Source: Nocardia colli
GTDB lineage: Bacteria; Actinomycetota; Actinomycetes; Mycobacteriales; Mycobacteriaceae
Length of the DNA: 64,000 nucleotides
Direction: 5' to 3'
Assembly: GCF_008704205.1 (NCBI RefSeq)
Contig: NZ_VXLC01000037.1
Location: 29,960-93,959, forward strand
Both the position numbers and the translations under genes were made by a program. The notes under the pieces are model-generated. The model had not been told where the DNA came from, ran no database searches, and saw only the letters and a program-made list of their open reading frames with translations. Shown one piece after another: positions 15,074 through 22,928 of the stretch; position 1 is the stretch's first letter, and each line of letters opens with the position of its first letter.

Positions 15074-16840
15074 GTGTTCACTACCAGGCCGACATTGCGG
15101 GGGGCGTTCGGGATGGTGTCGTCTACGCATTGGCTTGCTTCGCAGGCGGCGATGGCGGTGCTGGAGGGTGGGGGGAACGCGTATGACGCGGCGGTGGCCG
15201 CGGGGTTTGTGCTGCATGTGGTGGAGCCGCATCTGAATGGGCCTGCGGGGGAGGTGCCGATGATTCTCGCGCCGGTGGGGGCGCCGGTGCGGGTGTTGTG
15301 TGGGCAGGGGCCGGCTCCGGCGGGGGCGAGTGCGGCGCACTATCGGGGGCTCGGGCTGGAATTCGTTCCCGGGACCGGTCCGCTGGCGGCGGCGGTGCCC
15401 GGTGCGTTCGACGCCTGGATGGTGTTGCTGCGGGATTACGGGACAAGGTCTTTGGCGGAGTTGCTCCGCTTCGCGATCGGGTATGCGGAGGACGGGCATC
15501 CGCCGGTTCCGCGACTTCAGCAGCAGGTGGAGAGCGTCCGGGAACTCTTCACCACCGAGTGGACGTCCTCTGCGGAGGTCTATCTGCGTGACGGCACGCC
15601 GCCGACACCCGGTGTGCTGTTTCGCAATCCGGCTCTGGCCCGGACTTGGCGGCGACTGATCGAGGAGTCCGTCGCCGAGGGTGGTGGCGATCGGGTCGCC
15701 GAAATCGAAGCGGCACGCCGTATCTGGCGCTCGGGGTTCATCGCCGAGGCGATGCTGCGGCAGTCGGCCCGGCCCACCCTCGACACCAGCGGCGAGCGGC
15801 ACGTCGGCACGCTGACGGCGGCGGACCTGGCCGACTGGTCGGCGACCTACGAGGAGCCGACCACCTACGACTGGCGTGGCTGGACGATCTGCAAGGTGGG
15901 CCCGTGGAGTCAGGGGCCGGTCTTCCTGCAACAGCTCGCCCTGCTGCCCGAGGACCTGCCCGCCTACGACTCCGCGGACTACGTTCATCTGCTCATCGAG
16001 GGCTGCAAGCTGGCAATGGCCGACCGCGAGGCCTGGTACGGCGACGTCCCCGATGTGCCGGTGTCCGTACTGCTTTCGCCGTCGTACAACGCGCAACGCC
16101 GCGCGCTGATCGACGCGAAGGCGTCCTACGCACTGCGCCCCGGCAGCCCGGACGGGCGCCCGCCACTCCTCAGCTCCCACATCGCCGGCTCGGCTCCGGC
16201 GTCCGAAGCGACCGGCGCCGGCGAACCCGCACTCGCGAGCGCCGGTGAAACACGAGGCGACACCTGCCATTTCGACATCGTCGACCAGTGGGGCAACATG
16301 ATCTCGGCGACCCCGAGCGGCGGTTGGCTGCAATCCAACCCGGTCATCCCCGAGCTCGGCTTCCCACTCGGCACCCGCCTGCAGATGGCCTGGCTGGACG
16401 AGGGATTGCCGAATACCCTTGTGCCAGGCCGCCGTCCGCGCACCACCTTGACGCCCACGCTGGCGCTGCGCGACGGCGTTCCGGTCCTGGCCTTCGGCAC
16501 CCCCGGCGGCGATCAGCAGGACCAGTGGCAACTGCACTTCTTCCTGTCCGTCGCCTACGGCGGCCTGGACCTGCAAGCCGCGATCGACGCGCCGAACTGG
16601 CACAACTCGTCGTTCCCCGGCTCGTTCTATCCGCGGGACATGGAACCGGGCCACGTCGTGGTGGAGTCGAGGATGGACGAGTCGGTCATCGACGACCTGC
16701 GTAGTCGCGGCCACGACGTCACCGTCGGCGGCGCCTGGTCGGAGGGCCGCCTGTGCGCGGTCGCCCGCGATCCGGAGTCGGGTCTGCTGTCCGCGGCGGC
16801 GAATCCCCGTGGCATGCAGGGTTACGCGGTCGGCCGCTGA
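15074..16840 (+). CDS. Gamma-glutamyltransferase-family Ntn hydrolase
   Basis: A 588-residue protein of the gamma-glutamyltranspeptidase family, which cleaves or transfers gamma-glutamyl groups after self-processing into two subunits. The GTG at 15074 follows GGAGG by 7 bases. Family motifs include MVSSTHWLASQAAMAVLEGGGNAYDAAVAAGF, EPHLNGPAGE, and the processing site GDTCHFDIVDQWGN, where Thr397 would be the nucleophile after cleavage. PSGGWLQSNPVIPELGFPLGTR and the FGTPGGDQQDQWQ end follow. There is no signal peptide, unlike many GGTs, so it may be cytoplasmic, as cephalosporin-acylase-like members often are. It overlaps the convergent next gene by 19 bases. Confidence 0.88.
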   Translation: MFTTRPTLRGAFGMVSSTHWLASQAAMAVLEGGGNAYDAAVAAGFVLHVVEPHLNGPAGEVPMILAPVGAPVRVLCGQGPAPAGASAAHYRGLGLEFVPGTGPLAAAVPGAFDAWMVLLRDYGTRSLAELLRFAIGYAEDGHPPVPRLQQQVESVRELFTTEWTSSAEVYLRDGTPPTPGVLFRNPALARTWRRLIEESVAEGGGDRVAEIEAARRIWRSGFIAEAMLRQSARPTLDTSGERHVGTLTAADLADWSATYEEPTTYDWRGWTICKVGPWSQGPVFLQQLALLPEDLPAYDSADYVHLLIEGCKLAMADREAWYGDVPDVPVSVLLSPSYNAQRRALIDAKASYALRPGSPDGRPPLLSSHIAGSAPASEATGAGEPALASAGETRGDTCHFDIVDQWGNMISATPSGGWLQSNPVIPELGFPLGTRLQMAWLDEGLPNTLVPGRRPRTTLTPTLALRDGVPVLAFGTPGGDQQDQWQLHFFLSVAYGGLDLQAAIDAPNWHNSSFPGSFYPRDMEPGHVVVESRMDESVIDDLRSRGHDVTVGGAWSEGRLCAVARDPESGLLSAAANPRGMQGYAVGR

Positions 16841-17706
16841 TCCCGCGACCGCACGGTGCGGGCGGTCCGGATCCGGCGATCCCCACGAGCCCGGGTCGCG
16901 GCCGCCATCACCCGGGTCAACGCGTCGGCCTCGAGCAGCGTCGGGTCCACGCTCGGTCCGCCGTACCGGAACAGGTCACCCGCGACCAGCGTCGCGATGC
17001 GCGGTTCACCCAGGCTGGCCGCGGCGAACGCGTAGACCGGGACCCGTTTCGGCAGGATCAGGCCGAAGTCGATGGCCCGGGCCGCACGCCCTTCGTCGGC
17101 GAGCAACTGCTGAATCGAGTAGCCGTGCAACGGATATCGCCGCGGGAAGACATTGCGCAGATCCAGGAACAGCCCGACCGAACTGCCGCGCGGATCGGCG
17201 ACGCGCGGACCGAGCCGGGCGAAGCGGCCGAGCGCCAGGCCGGGGCATTCGATCAGGGCGTGGGTGAACAGCACCCGGGCCAGCGTCACATTGATCATGA
17301 GTCGTTCGACATCCAGCTCGGCCTCGGCCAGCGACTGGTTCTCCAGGTAGCCGGAGACGATGCTGAGGTTGTGCGCGCGGTACCAGGTGATCGGCGACGG
17401 CGCGGCGAGAAACCGCTGCCATAGTCGCGCACCGGGTGTCGAGGCGTCGCCGTTTCCGTCGAGCAGCTTGGCTTCGAGTTGGTCGTGCAGGAGGCGATCG
17501 TTGATCGCGCGCCACCAGGGGCTGCCGGAGGTGGGGTGCAGGACGCCGCGGGTCAGTTCCCAGCGCAGAAAGGTCGATTCGGCGCGGGCATAGGCGCTGA
17601 GCTGTGGCGGGTAGCAGCTCTCGGTGAGCGTCAACCGGTGATCGGGGTCCGCGTGCGCGGCGCCGACCTGTTGCGCGGCAAGCTCGCTGGCACGATCGGG
17701 GTTCAT
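16822..17706 (-). CDS. Protein of unknown function, 294 residues
   Basis: I do not recognise this protein. It is soluble, with mixed alpha-rich sequence and no signal peptide. Conserved-looking blocks are TESCYPPQLSAYARAESTFLRWE (about 29-51), SPWWRAINDRLLHDQLEA, and RGSSVGLFLDLRNVFPRRYPLHGYSI. The C-terminus is strongly basic (RRIRTARTVRSRDQR). Codon use is like that of neighbouring genes. The ATG at 17706 is the likely start. It converges on the gamma-glutamyltransferase gene with a 19-base overlap, and the GH65 gene lies upstream on the same strand by 63 bp, so it may be in that transcript. Confidence 0.7.
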   Translation of the reverse strand: MNPDRASELAAQQVGAAHADPDHRLTLTESCYPPQLSAYARAESTFLRWELTRGVLHPTSGSPWWRAINDRLLHDQLEAKLLDGNGDASTPGARLWQRFLAAPSPITWYRAHNLSIVSGYLENQSLAEAELDVERLMINVTLARVLFTHALIECPGLALGRFARLGPRVADPRGSSVGLFLDLRNVFPRRYPLHGYSIQQLLADEGRAARAIDFGLILPKRVPVYAFAAASLGEPRIATLVAGDLFRYGGPSVDPTLLEADALTRVMAAATRARGDRRIRTARTVRSRDQRPTA

Positions 17707-17769
17707 CGTCGCTCACTGTACCGACGCGGCGCGGAGTCGGCTGGGCACGCGAACGCGGTCGGTGTTGGC

Positions 17770-20466
17770 TTACTTCTGCGGGGCCGAGATCTCCAGTTCG
17801 CGCAGGCCGGGATGTGCGGCCGGGTCCGCGGCGGCGATGTCGAGCCGGATGTAGCGGGCGGCGATCGGACTCGCGGTAGTGCCGGTTGCCGGGTCGATGG
17901 CGACGGTCGTCCAGGTCTGGTTGTCGCGGGACACCGAGACGGTGGCCGCCGGCGCGGGATCCGACCAGCGCGGAAGTATCCGGCCCACTGAGGTTTCCGC
18001 GCCCAGATCGACGGTGAGGGTGCCGCGGTCCGCGTCGGGCGCCCAGCCGGTGGCAATGCTGCCGTCGACGGCGGCCTCGGCGTATCGACCGGGCTCGGCC
18101 GAACTCGCGGAGACGGACTTGCAGCGGGCGAGGTTGTCGGTGGGTGCCAGGTCCGGCCGGCGGGTCTTGACGATCAGCGGATGGTCACGGCTGACCAGCT
18201 GCGTGCCTGCGGGGGTCCGGACCTGCATCGCCGCCCCGTCTTTCAGCGTGATCGTGGTGTTGTCGAGTCCCAGCTCTGCGTCGAAAGTCCTTCCCTGCCA
18301 GTGCATGCCGCGAATGTTCAACCCGGAGCTCAGTTCCGGCGGCAGGGTCGGATCGATGCGCACCTCGTCGGCCCGCAACCGCAACCCGAGCAACCCGTTG
18401 GTGAACGTTTGCAGGAATCCGCCCGCCGCGGTGACGAAGGTGAAGGCAGGCGCTCCGGCCAGCGCGTCCTTGACGCCCGCCTTATTGCCGCGGGCCTCCG
18501 CGAACTGGCCGAACGGCGCACGCTCGAACGGCCGGACCGCTCGTTCGAGGTAGGTATCCGTCGCGCAGCCGGGTGCGTCGATCGCCGCGGCGTCGATGGC
18601 GTGCACCGAGTCGGTCATCGCGGGGCCGTCCGGATCGGTGCGCTCGGCGTAGTAGCTGAGCGTGTTGCTCGAAACTGCTTGCGACATAGGCCATTCCAGC
18701 GGATAGATCAGCAACACGGTGTCCGCCTGCTTGATCGGCGTCCCCGCGTAGCCGTCGTACTGGGCGAAGATCTGCCGCGCCGGATCGAAGGGCATGCGCA
18801 GGTGGTCGGCGATCGCGGTCCACTCGGGCGGGGCTGGCTCGCCGAGGATTTCGGCGGCGCGGGCCGCATTGCGCAGTGCCAGTGCGGCTACCGCGTTGGT
18901 GTAGACCCCGTCCTTGACGCCATTGCTGTATTCGTCCGGGCCCGCGACATTCTCGATCGAGTAGCTGCCGTCCGGATTCGGCGTCACCCGGGATGCCCAG
19001 AATTGGGCCAGGTTCCGCATGATCGGCCAGCTGCGGCCGCGCAGGTAACCGGTGTCGCCGGTGGCGAGGAAGTACTGCCAGGCGGCGAGGGAGATGTCGC
19101 CTTGCAGATGGATCTGGGTGAGGCAGTGCGGCGGATCCCAGCTGTGGCATTCCGCAAGGGCGCCACGGCTTTCGCTGGTCCAGGGATAGAACGCGCCACG
19201 GTAGCCGAGCTGTTGGGCGTTCGCCTGCGCGGCGGGAAGGGTCTTGAACCGGTACTCCACCACGGATTTGGCGAGATCGGGCGCCATCTGGAGCAGGCCG
19301 GGGAACATCCAGATGTCCGCGTCCCAGAACACCGCTCCCGCATAGTTGTCGCTGCTGAGGCCGACGGGCGAAATGCTGTTGTCCTGTTGGGAATTCGTGC
19401 TCGAGTAGAGCGAGTAGAGCGCGCCGCGCGCCCAGGTCTGCAAGTCCGCGTTGCCGGGCGCCTCGATGTCGCCGCGCCACAGCGCGCGCCAGGCCGCCGC
19501 GGTGCCCGCCAGCAGTTCCGGCCAGCCCTTGCTCGCCGCCCGCTGCGCCGCGTCGTGCGCCGCGGCCACCGGATCGCGGGCGGTGAGCGCGGTGTCGACG
19601 CCGACGAATTTGGTTACCTCGTAAGTCCTTCCGTCGCGCACGGAGAGGTGGTTCTGCTGGCTGATGGTGAGATCGCGCGCCGGGGCGGGCTGCTGCGAAT
19701 TCCCGGTGCTCAGCACCGAAGCCACCGAGCCGACGACGCCGGTGCCCTCGGTGCGGAACCCGACCTGGATATCGCCGTCGCTCGCGCCGCCCTCGGTCTG
19801 CGTCATCCGGCGGGCGCCCGCGCCGTCGAGCAGGTCGGTCACGGTCAGCTCGCCGGACCAGTGCGGCACCAGCGTCAGATGCACCGCGCCCACATGCTGA
19901 TCGACGCGATCGGTGACGACGTCGTACACCAGGTCAGTGGCCTTGCCATCGCGGCTGGTCCAAGTGAGCTCGGTGCGCACCAGCCCACAGCGCAGGTACT
20001 GCGTCTGCTTGAAGTTGGTGATCCGATCCGCCGGCGTACTCGCGGAGTACGTGTCGTCACCGACGCCGACGGAGAGCGCGGACCAGTTCGGGATCGCAGC
20101 GGCGACCTCACGATCGTCGGCCAGCCCCGGCGTGTGCCCGTACAGCCCGGCGACGAACGCGCCGTCATAACGCGGCGTGTACAACGGCCAGCCGCTCATC
20201 TCGCCGGTCAGCGCGTAGCCCATACCGCGCGGCGGCACCCGCAGCCCGAGATAGCCGTTGCCGACGAACGGATGCTGCTCGAACGCGGCGTCCACGTCGG
20301 TATTCGACGCCGACCATCCCGGCGCGGACGCGGCATCGTCGTCCGGGCACACCGGCGCGGCCGCGTCCCGCGAAGCATGCCGGACGGCGAACACGACCCC
20401 GCCGGCCACCAGGGCGACGGCCACGACGAACGCGATGCCGATCAGGACTTCGGTGCGAGAACGCAA
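17770..20466 (-). CDS. Membrane-anchored GH65-family glycosidase with C-terminal F5/8-type C domain
   Basis: An 898-residue extracytoplasmic enzyme. The TTG at 20466 follows GGAGG by 6 bases and puts one membrane helix at residues 8-30, with no cleavage site clear, so it is probably anchored. The GH65 parts follow: NTDVDAAFEQHPFVGNGYLGLRV, the (alpha/alpha)6 barrel with VFWDADIWMFP, the general-acid motif ENVAGPDEY, and QFAEARGNKAG, a candidate for the second catalytic Glu of the hydrolases. The last ~140 residues (NLARCKSVSASSAEPGRYAEAAVDG onward) are a discoidin/F5-8C carbohydrate-binding domain. Acid trehalase is the best guess; kojibiose-type or other alpha-glucoside specificity cannot be excluded. 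Confidence 0.85.
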   Translation of the reverse strand: MRSRTEVLIGIAFVVAVALVAGGVVFAVRHASRDAAAPVCPDDDAASAPGWSASNTDVDAAFEQHPFVGNGYLGLRVPPRGMGYALTGEMSGWPLYTPRYDGAFVAGLYGHTPGLADDREVAAAIPNWSALSVGVGDDTYSASTPADRITNFKQTQYLRCGLVRTELTWTSRDGKATDLVYDVVTDRVDQHVGAVHLTLVPHWSGELTVTDLLDGAGARRMTQTEGGASDGDIQVGFRTEGTGVVGSVASVLSTGNSQQPAPARDLTISQQNHLSVRDGRTYEVTKFVGVDTALTARDPVAAAHDAAQRAASKGWPELLAGTAAAWRALWRGDIEAPGNADLQTWARGALYSLYSSTNSQQDNSISPVGLSSDNYAGAVFWDADIWMFPGLLQMAPDLAKSVVEYRFKTLPAAQANAQQLGYRGAFYPWTSESRGALAECHSWDPPHCLTQIHLQGDISLAAWQYFLATGDTGYLRGRSWPIMRNLAQFWASRVTPNPDGSYSIENVAGPDEYSNGVKDGVYTNAVAALALRNAARAAEILGEPAPPEWTAIADHLRMPFDPARQIFAQYDGYAGTPIKQADTVLLIYPLEWPMSQAVSSNTLSYYAERTDPDGPAMTDSVHAIDAAAIDAPGCATDTYLERAVRPFERAPFGQFAEARGNKAGVKDALAGAPAFTFVTAAGGFLQTFTNGLLGLRLRADEVRIDPTLPPELSSGLNIRGMHWQGRTFDAELGLDNTTITLKDGAAMQVRTPAGTQLVSRDHPLIVKTRRPDLAPTDNLARCKSVSASSAEPGRYAEAAVDGSIATGWAPDADRGTLTVDLGAETSVGRILPRWSDPAPAATVSVSRDNQTWTTVAIDPATGTTASPIAARYIRLDIAAADPAAHPGLRELEISAPQK

Positions 20467-20619
20467 GCCGTACCTCCATGTGACGCATGGACGATCGTGT
20501 CGTGCTCGGCTACCCGGCCCGACTTCCATGCGACCACGACCCGGGACGGTCCACCAGAAGCCATCCTAAGATCGACTGCGATAACCGCAGCTATGGCGTT
20601 GTCCGAGCGCGCGCGAGCA

Positions 20620-21567
20620 TCACGGCGTGGCGGTGCGGGCGTTCGGGTCGAAGCCGCCGGGGATTTCGTAGACCACACCGGTGAAGGTGGCGCCGAAGAG
20701 GCGGCCCGCAGAGAATCCGGTAGTACCGCGGCCGTAGGTGAGCACGCTGGTCATCGGGTTGCCGCCGCCGAGAACGCAGTACTGGTTCGGGGCGTCGATC
20801 CGGATGACCTGGCCGGCCGTATTGAGCGGGACCACCGGGCGATCCAGCGAGTCCAGGGTCAGGCCGTCCGGTGCGGCGAGCGCATCCGCGCCGCCGAGGT
20901 CGAGCAGCGACTGCGGCGCGCCCGGGTTGGCGGTGGGGATCCGGCTCACTCCCGGGTTGACGAATGTCCTGCTGACGTACAGGTATTCGTCATCCCTGCC
21001 GAGGACCGCGCCGTTCGCGCTGGGGAACGAGGTCCAGTCGGCCTGGACCGCGCCGTTCGGGTAGACGCGGCCGACCAGACTGCCGAAGTCGTTGGTGGCG
21101 TAGATAGTTCCGTCCTGCGCGACATCCATGCCGTTGGCGGCGCTGAGCCCCGCGGCGACGGGGCGGACCGCGCCGGTGTCCGGGTCGAGCTCGATGATCC
21201 CGGCGTGGCGCAGCGAGTCGCCGACGAACGACCGCGCGTCCGCGCCGTAGCCGACCAGCAGCTTGTCGTCCGGGGTCCAGGCCAGCGCGCCGCCACCGCC
21301 GCTCGGCACGGTCGCGATCGGGACCGGCGCCGCGCCCGGCGCGTCGATCCGATACACCCGGCCGCTCGCCAGGTCCGTTGTATAGGCCCGCCCCCGGGCA
21401 TCGACGGTGAGCCCTTCCAGCGCGCCCGGCAGGGTCGCGGCCACCAGCGTCGGCTGGCCCGCGCCGCCGCACACCGGCGCGGCGCTCGCCGCGGGCGCGG
21501 CAACCGCCGACAATGCGGCGAAGGTCAGTGCCGCCACGGCGACCGTGGCCTTGTCCATGCTGGTCAT
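20620..21567 (-). CDS. Exported SMP-30/gluconolactonase-like beta-propeller protein
   Basis: A 315-residue protein starting at the ATG at 21567, 6 bases after GAGG. It has a signal peptide (MTSMDKATVAVAALTF...ASA/AP near residue 30), then repeated YWTD/SMP-30-like blades: GLTVDARGRAYTTDLASGRVYRID, ALAWTPDDKLLVGYG, NGMDVAQDGTIYATNDFGSLVGRVYPNG and PDGLTLDSLDRPVVPLN. A six-bladed propeller outside the membrane is expected. Such proteins hydrolyse sugar lactones or act as binding scaffolds; catalytic metal ligands cannot be assigned by eye. It lies upstream of the GH65 gene on the same strand, separated by 153 bp. Confidence 0.82.
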   Translation of the reverse strand: MTSMDKATVAVAALTFAALSAVAAPAASAAPVCGGAGQPTLVAATLPGALEGLTVDARGRAYTTDLASGRVYRIDAPGAAPVPIATVPSGGGGALAWTPDDKLLVGYGADARSFVGDSLRHAGIIELDPDTGAVRPVAAGLSAANGMDVAQDGTIYATNDFGSLVGRVYPNGAVQADWTSFPSANGAVLGRDDEYLYVSRTFVNPGVSRIPTANPGAPQSLLDLGGADALAAPDGLTLDSLDRPVVPLNTAGQVIRIDAPNQYCVLGGGNPMTSVLTYGRGTTGFSAGRLFGATFTGVVYEIPGGFDPNARTATP

Positions 21568-21632
21568 TGCACACCTCGGCTGTCTCTGGTGGGTGCGATT
21601 CACCGGGAATCGCCGAATCGGGGGCTGAGCCT

Positions 21633-21861
21633 GTGCAGTATGCGCTCGTAGCGGGGGAGAACGAGGCAACATCGGTGGTGCTGGCGTGGCCGACCGGTGA
21701 GACGATCAGCGGCGCACCGGTTTGCGCTCGGCCGGATCGCCGAAGAAGCCGCGCGCAACGGAAAATCGAACTTCACCGTGCACGCCGTTGTCACCGATTC
21801 CGCCGGCGTCGTGGTCACGGAGACCGAGGGGCTTTATCAACTGCGGGCGCTCGGTAAGTAG
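21633..21861 (+). pseudogene. Frameshifted remnant of a hotdog (DUF4442/PaaI-like) thioesterase gene
   Basis: Two protein-like stretches lie in different frames. From 21633 one frame reads VQYALVAGENEATSVVLAWP...; near 21705-21720 coding character moves to another frame, which reads HRFALGRIAEEAARNGKSNF and ends in GLYQLRALGK before a TAG at 21859. That ending is typical of hotdog thioesterases. No credible start or N-terminal half is present upstream, where the divergent beta-propeller gene begins. I infer a decayed 3' fragment; a sequencing error plus a 5' deletion would look the same. Confidence 0.5.
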
Positions 21862-22164
21862 CGCATTGCCGCCTGGTCGATCACGAATGATTGACGCTTG
21901 AATCGAGGCGTGCACAGCGAAGTTCTCATTCCTGTCCCGCTCAGTGGGACGTCGACGGGTCCGCATGCGACCGATGACACAATTCGAGAGTGATCTCGGG
22001 CACATAACGTAACAATTACCGTTTGCCTGGACGATTCTTTTTGCCTGCTCGAGATGCATAAACGGCATAACCCTCGACTATCGGTTAAGCAATGGCTCCG
22101 TGATCACGGCGTGATTCGTGGCGACTTCTTCGCTACCGTCGCCGGAGCCCGATCGATGACGGGC

Positions 22165-22275
22165 TCGAACTCGAACCGCTGAATGCCGGCGACCCTGTCC
22201 CGCGGTTGGAGGATCCCCGACACACCTGGGGGCAGGGACACGGCGAGCAGGTGCCGTGCCGGTGGGCGCAGGCAG
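22165..22275 (+). promoter_or_regulatory. Candidate ydaO-type (cyclic di-AMP) riboswitch in the rpf leader
   Basis: Blocks resembling the ydaO motif occur in order and at plausible spacing: CCGCTGAATGCC (22176-22187), TTGGAGGATCC (22206-22216), CTGGGGGCAGGGACAC (22226-22241) and a 3' side ending near GCGCAGGCAGG. TGTCCC (22196-22201) can pair with GGGACA (22235-22240) around an inner CCCC/GGGG stem. ydaO riboswitches are known upstream of rpf and other wall-hydrolase genes in actinobacteria. The match was made from memory, without a covariance model. Confidence 0.5.
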
Positions 22276-22284
22276 GAATCCCAC

Positions 22285-22614
22285 ATGTCGCATAACCGCA
22301 AGTTCAGCACCCGCGTCCTCGGCTTCACCGCCGCCCTGGGCGCCCTCGTGGCCGTCCCGTTCGGCCTGTCCACCGCCACCGCGTCGGCCCACGACTGGGA
22401 CGCCGTCGCGCAGTGCGAGAGCGGTGGCAACTGGGGCATCGAGACCGGCAACGGGTTCTCCGGCGGTCTGCAGTTCACCCAGAGCACCTGGTCCGCCAAC
22501 GGCGGCACCGGCAGCCCGAGCAACGCCAGCCGCGCCGAGCAGATCCGCGTCGCGGAGAACGTGCTCGCCACCCAGGGCCCCGGCGCCTGGCCGGTCTGCG
22601 GCGCATACCTCTAA
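22285..22614 (+). CDS. Resuscitation-promoting factor-like transglycosylase (short form)
   Basis: A 109-residue secreted muralytic protein. A signal peptide (MSHNRKFSTRVLGFTAALG...ASA near residue 34) is followed directly by one Rpf catalytic domain: HDWDAVAQCESGGNWGIETGNG, with the catalytic Glu in CESGG, then SGGLQFTQSTWSANGG and the closing WPVCG. The Cys pair (CESGG, VCG) matches the disulfide of Rpf domains. No LysM, DUF348 or G5 domain is present, so it is of the RpfC/E size class. It would cleave peptidoglycan glycan strands during growth or resuscitation. The ATG at 22285 follows AGGA. The leader appears structured, and a terminator follows 7 bases after the stop. Confidence 0.92.
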   Translation: MSHNRKFSTRVLGFTAALGALVAVPFGLSTATASAHDWDAVAQCESGGNWGIETGNGFSGGLQFTQSTWSANGGTGSPSNASRAEQIRVAENVLATQGPGAWPVCGAYL

Positions 22615-22621
22615 AGCGCCA

Positions 22622-22654
22622 CCGGCGCCTACCGTGAATCACGGTAGGCGCCGG
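22622..22654 (+). terminator. Perfect 15-bp hairpin terminator after rpf
   Basis: CCGGCGCCTACCGTG and CACGGTAGGCGCCGG form a perfect 15-bp stem with a 3-base loop (AAT). GCTATTTC follows, with a short T-run. Confidence 0.8.
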
Positions 22655-22928
22655 GCTATTTCGGGGCGACCGATCGATCGATGCAATGGCTTGATTTCGA
22701 TACGGTCAACTCCCGATGGCAGCCTTTTTCGTAGTACCCGAATTCAATGCGCCCAGCGAGCGCGCAGGAATTTCATCCCACGAATCCGAACTAGAACACG
22801 TTTCGGTCTCGTGTCGCGAAATGCCTGCGGGTGGTGATGCCGATCACTAGCCTGTTGCCACCCGGCTCGTTCGTGCCGGCTCGCTGTTGAGCCGGACGAG
22901 ATGCCGTGGCTAGAAAGGCATCTCGACC

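Noticed and set aside
14936..16714. A 592-codon minus-strand open frame
   Set aside because: It is antisense to the gamma-glutamyltransferase gene; its C-terminus is a His/Pro/Arg string produced by the G-rich intergenic sequence.
18181..21651. A 1156-codon plus-strand open frame
   Set aside because: It is antisense to the GH65 and beta-propeller genes, which have clear family motifs and ribosome sites. The frame is rich in Arg/Gly/Val/Asp, as expected of an antisense shadow in GC-rich DNA.
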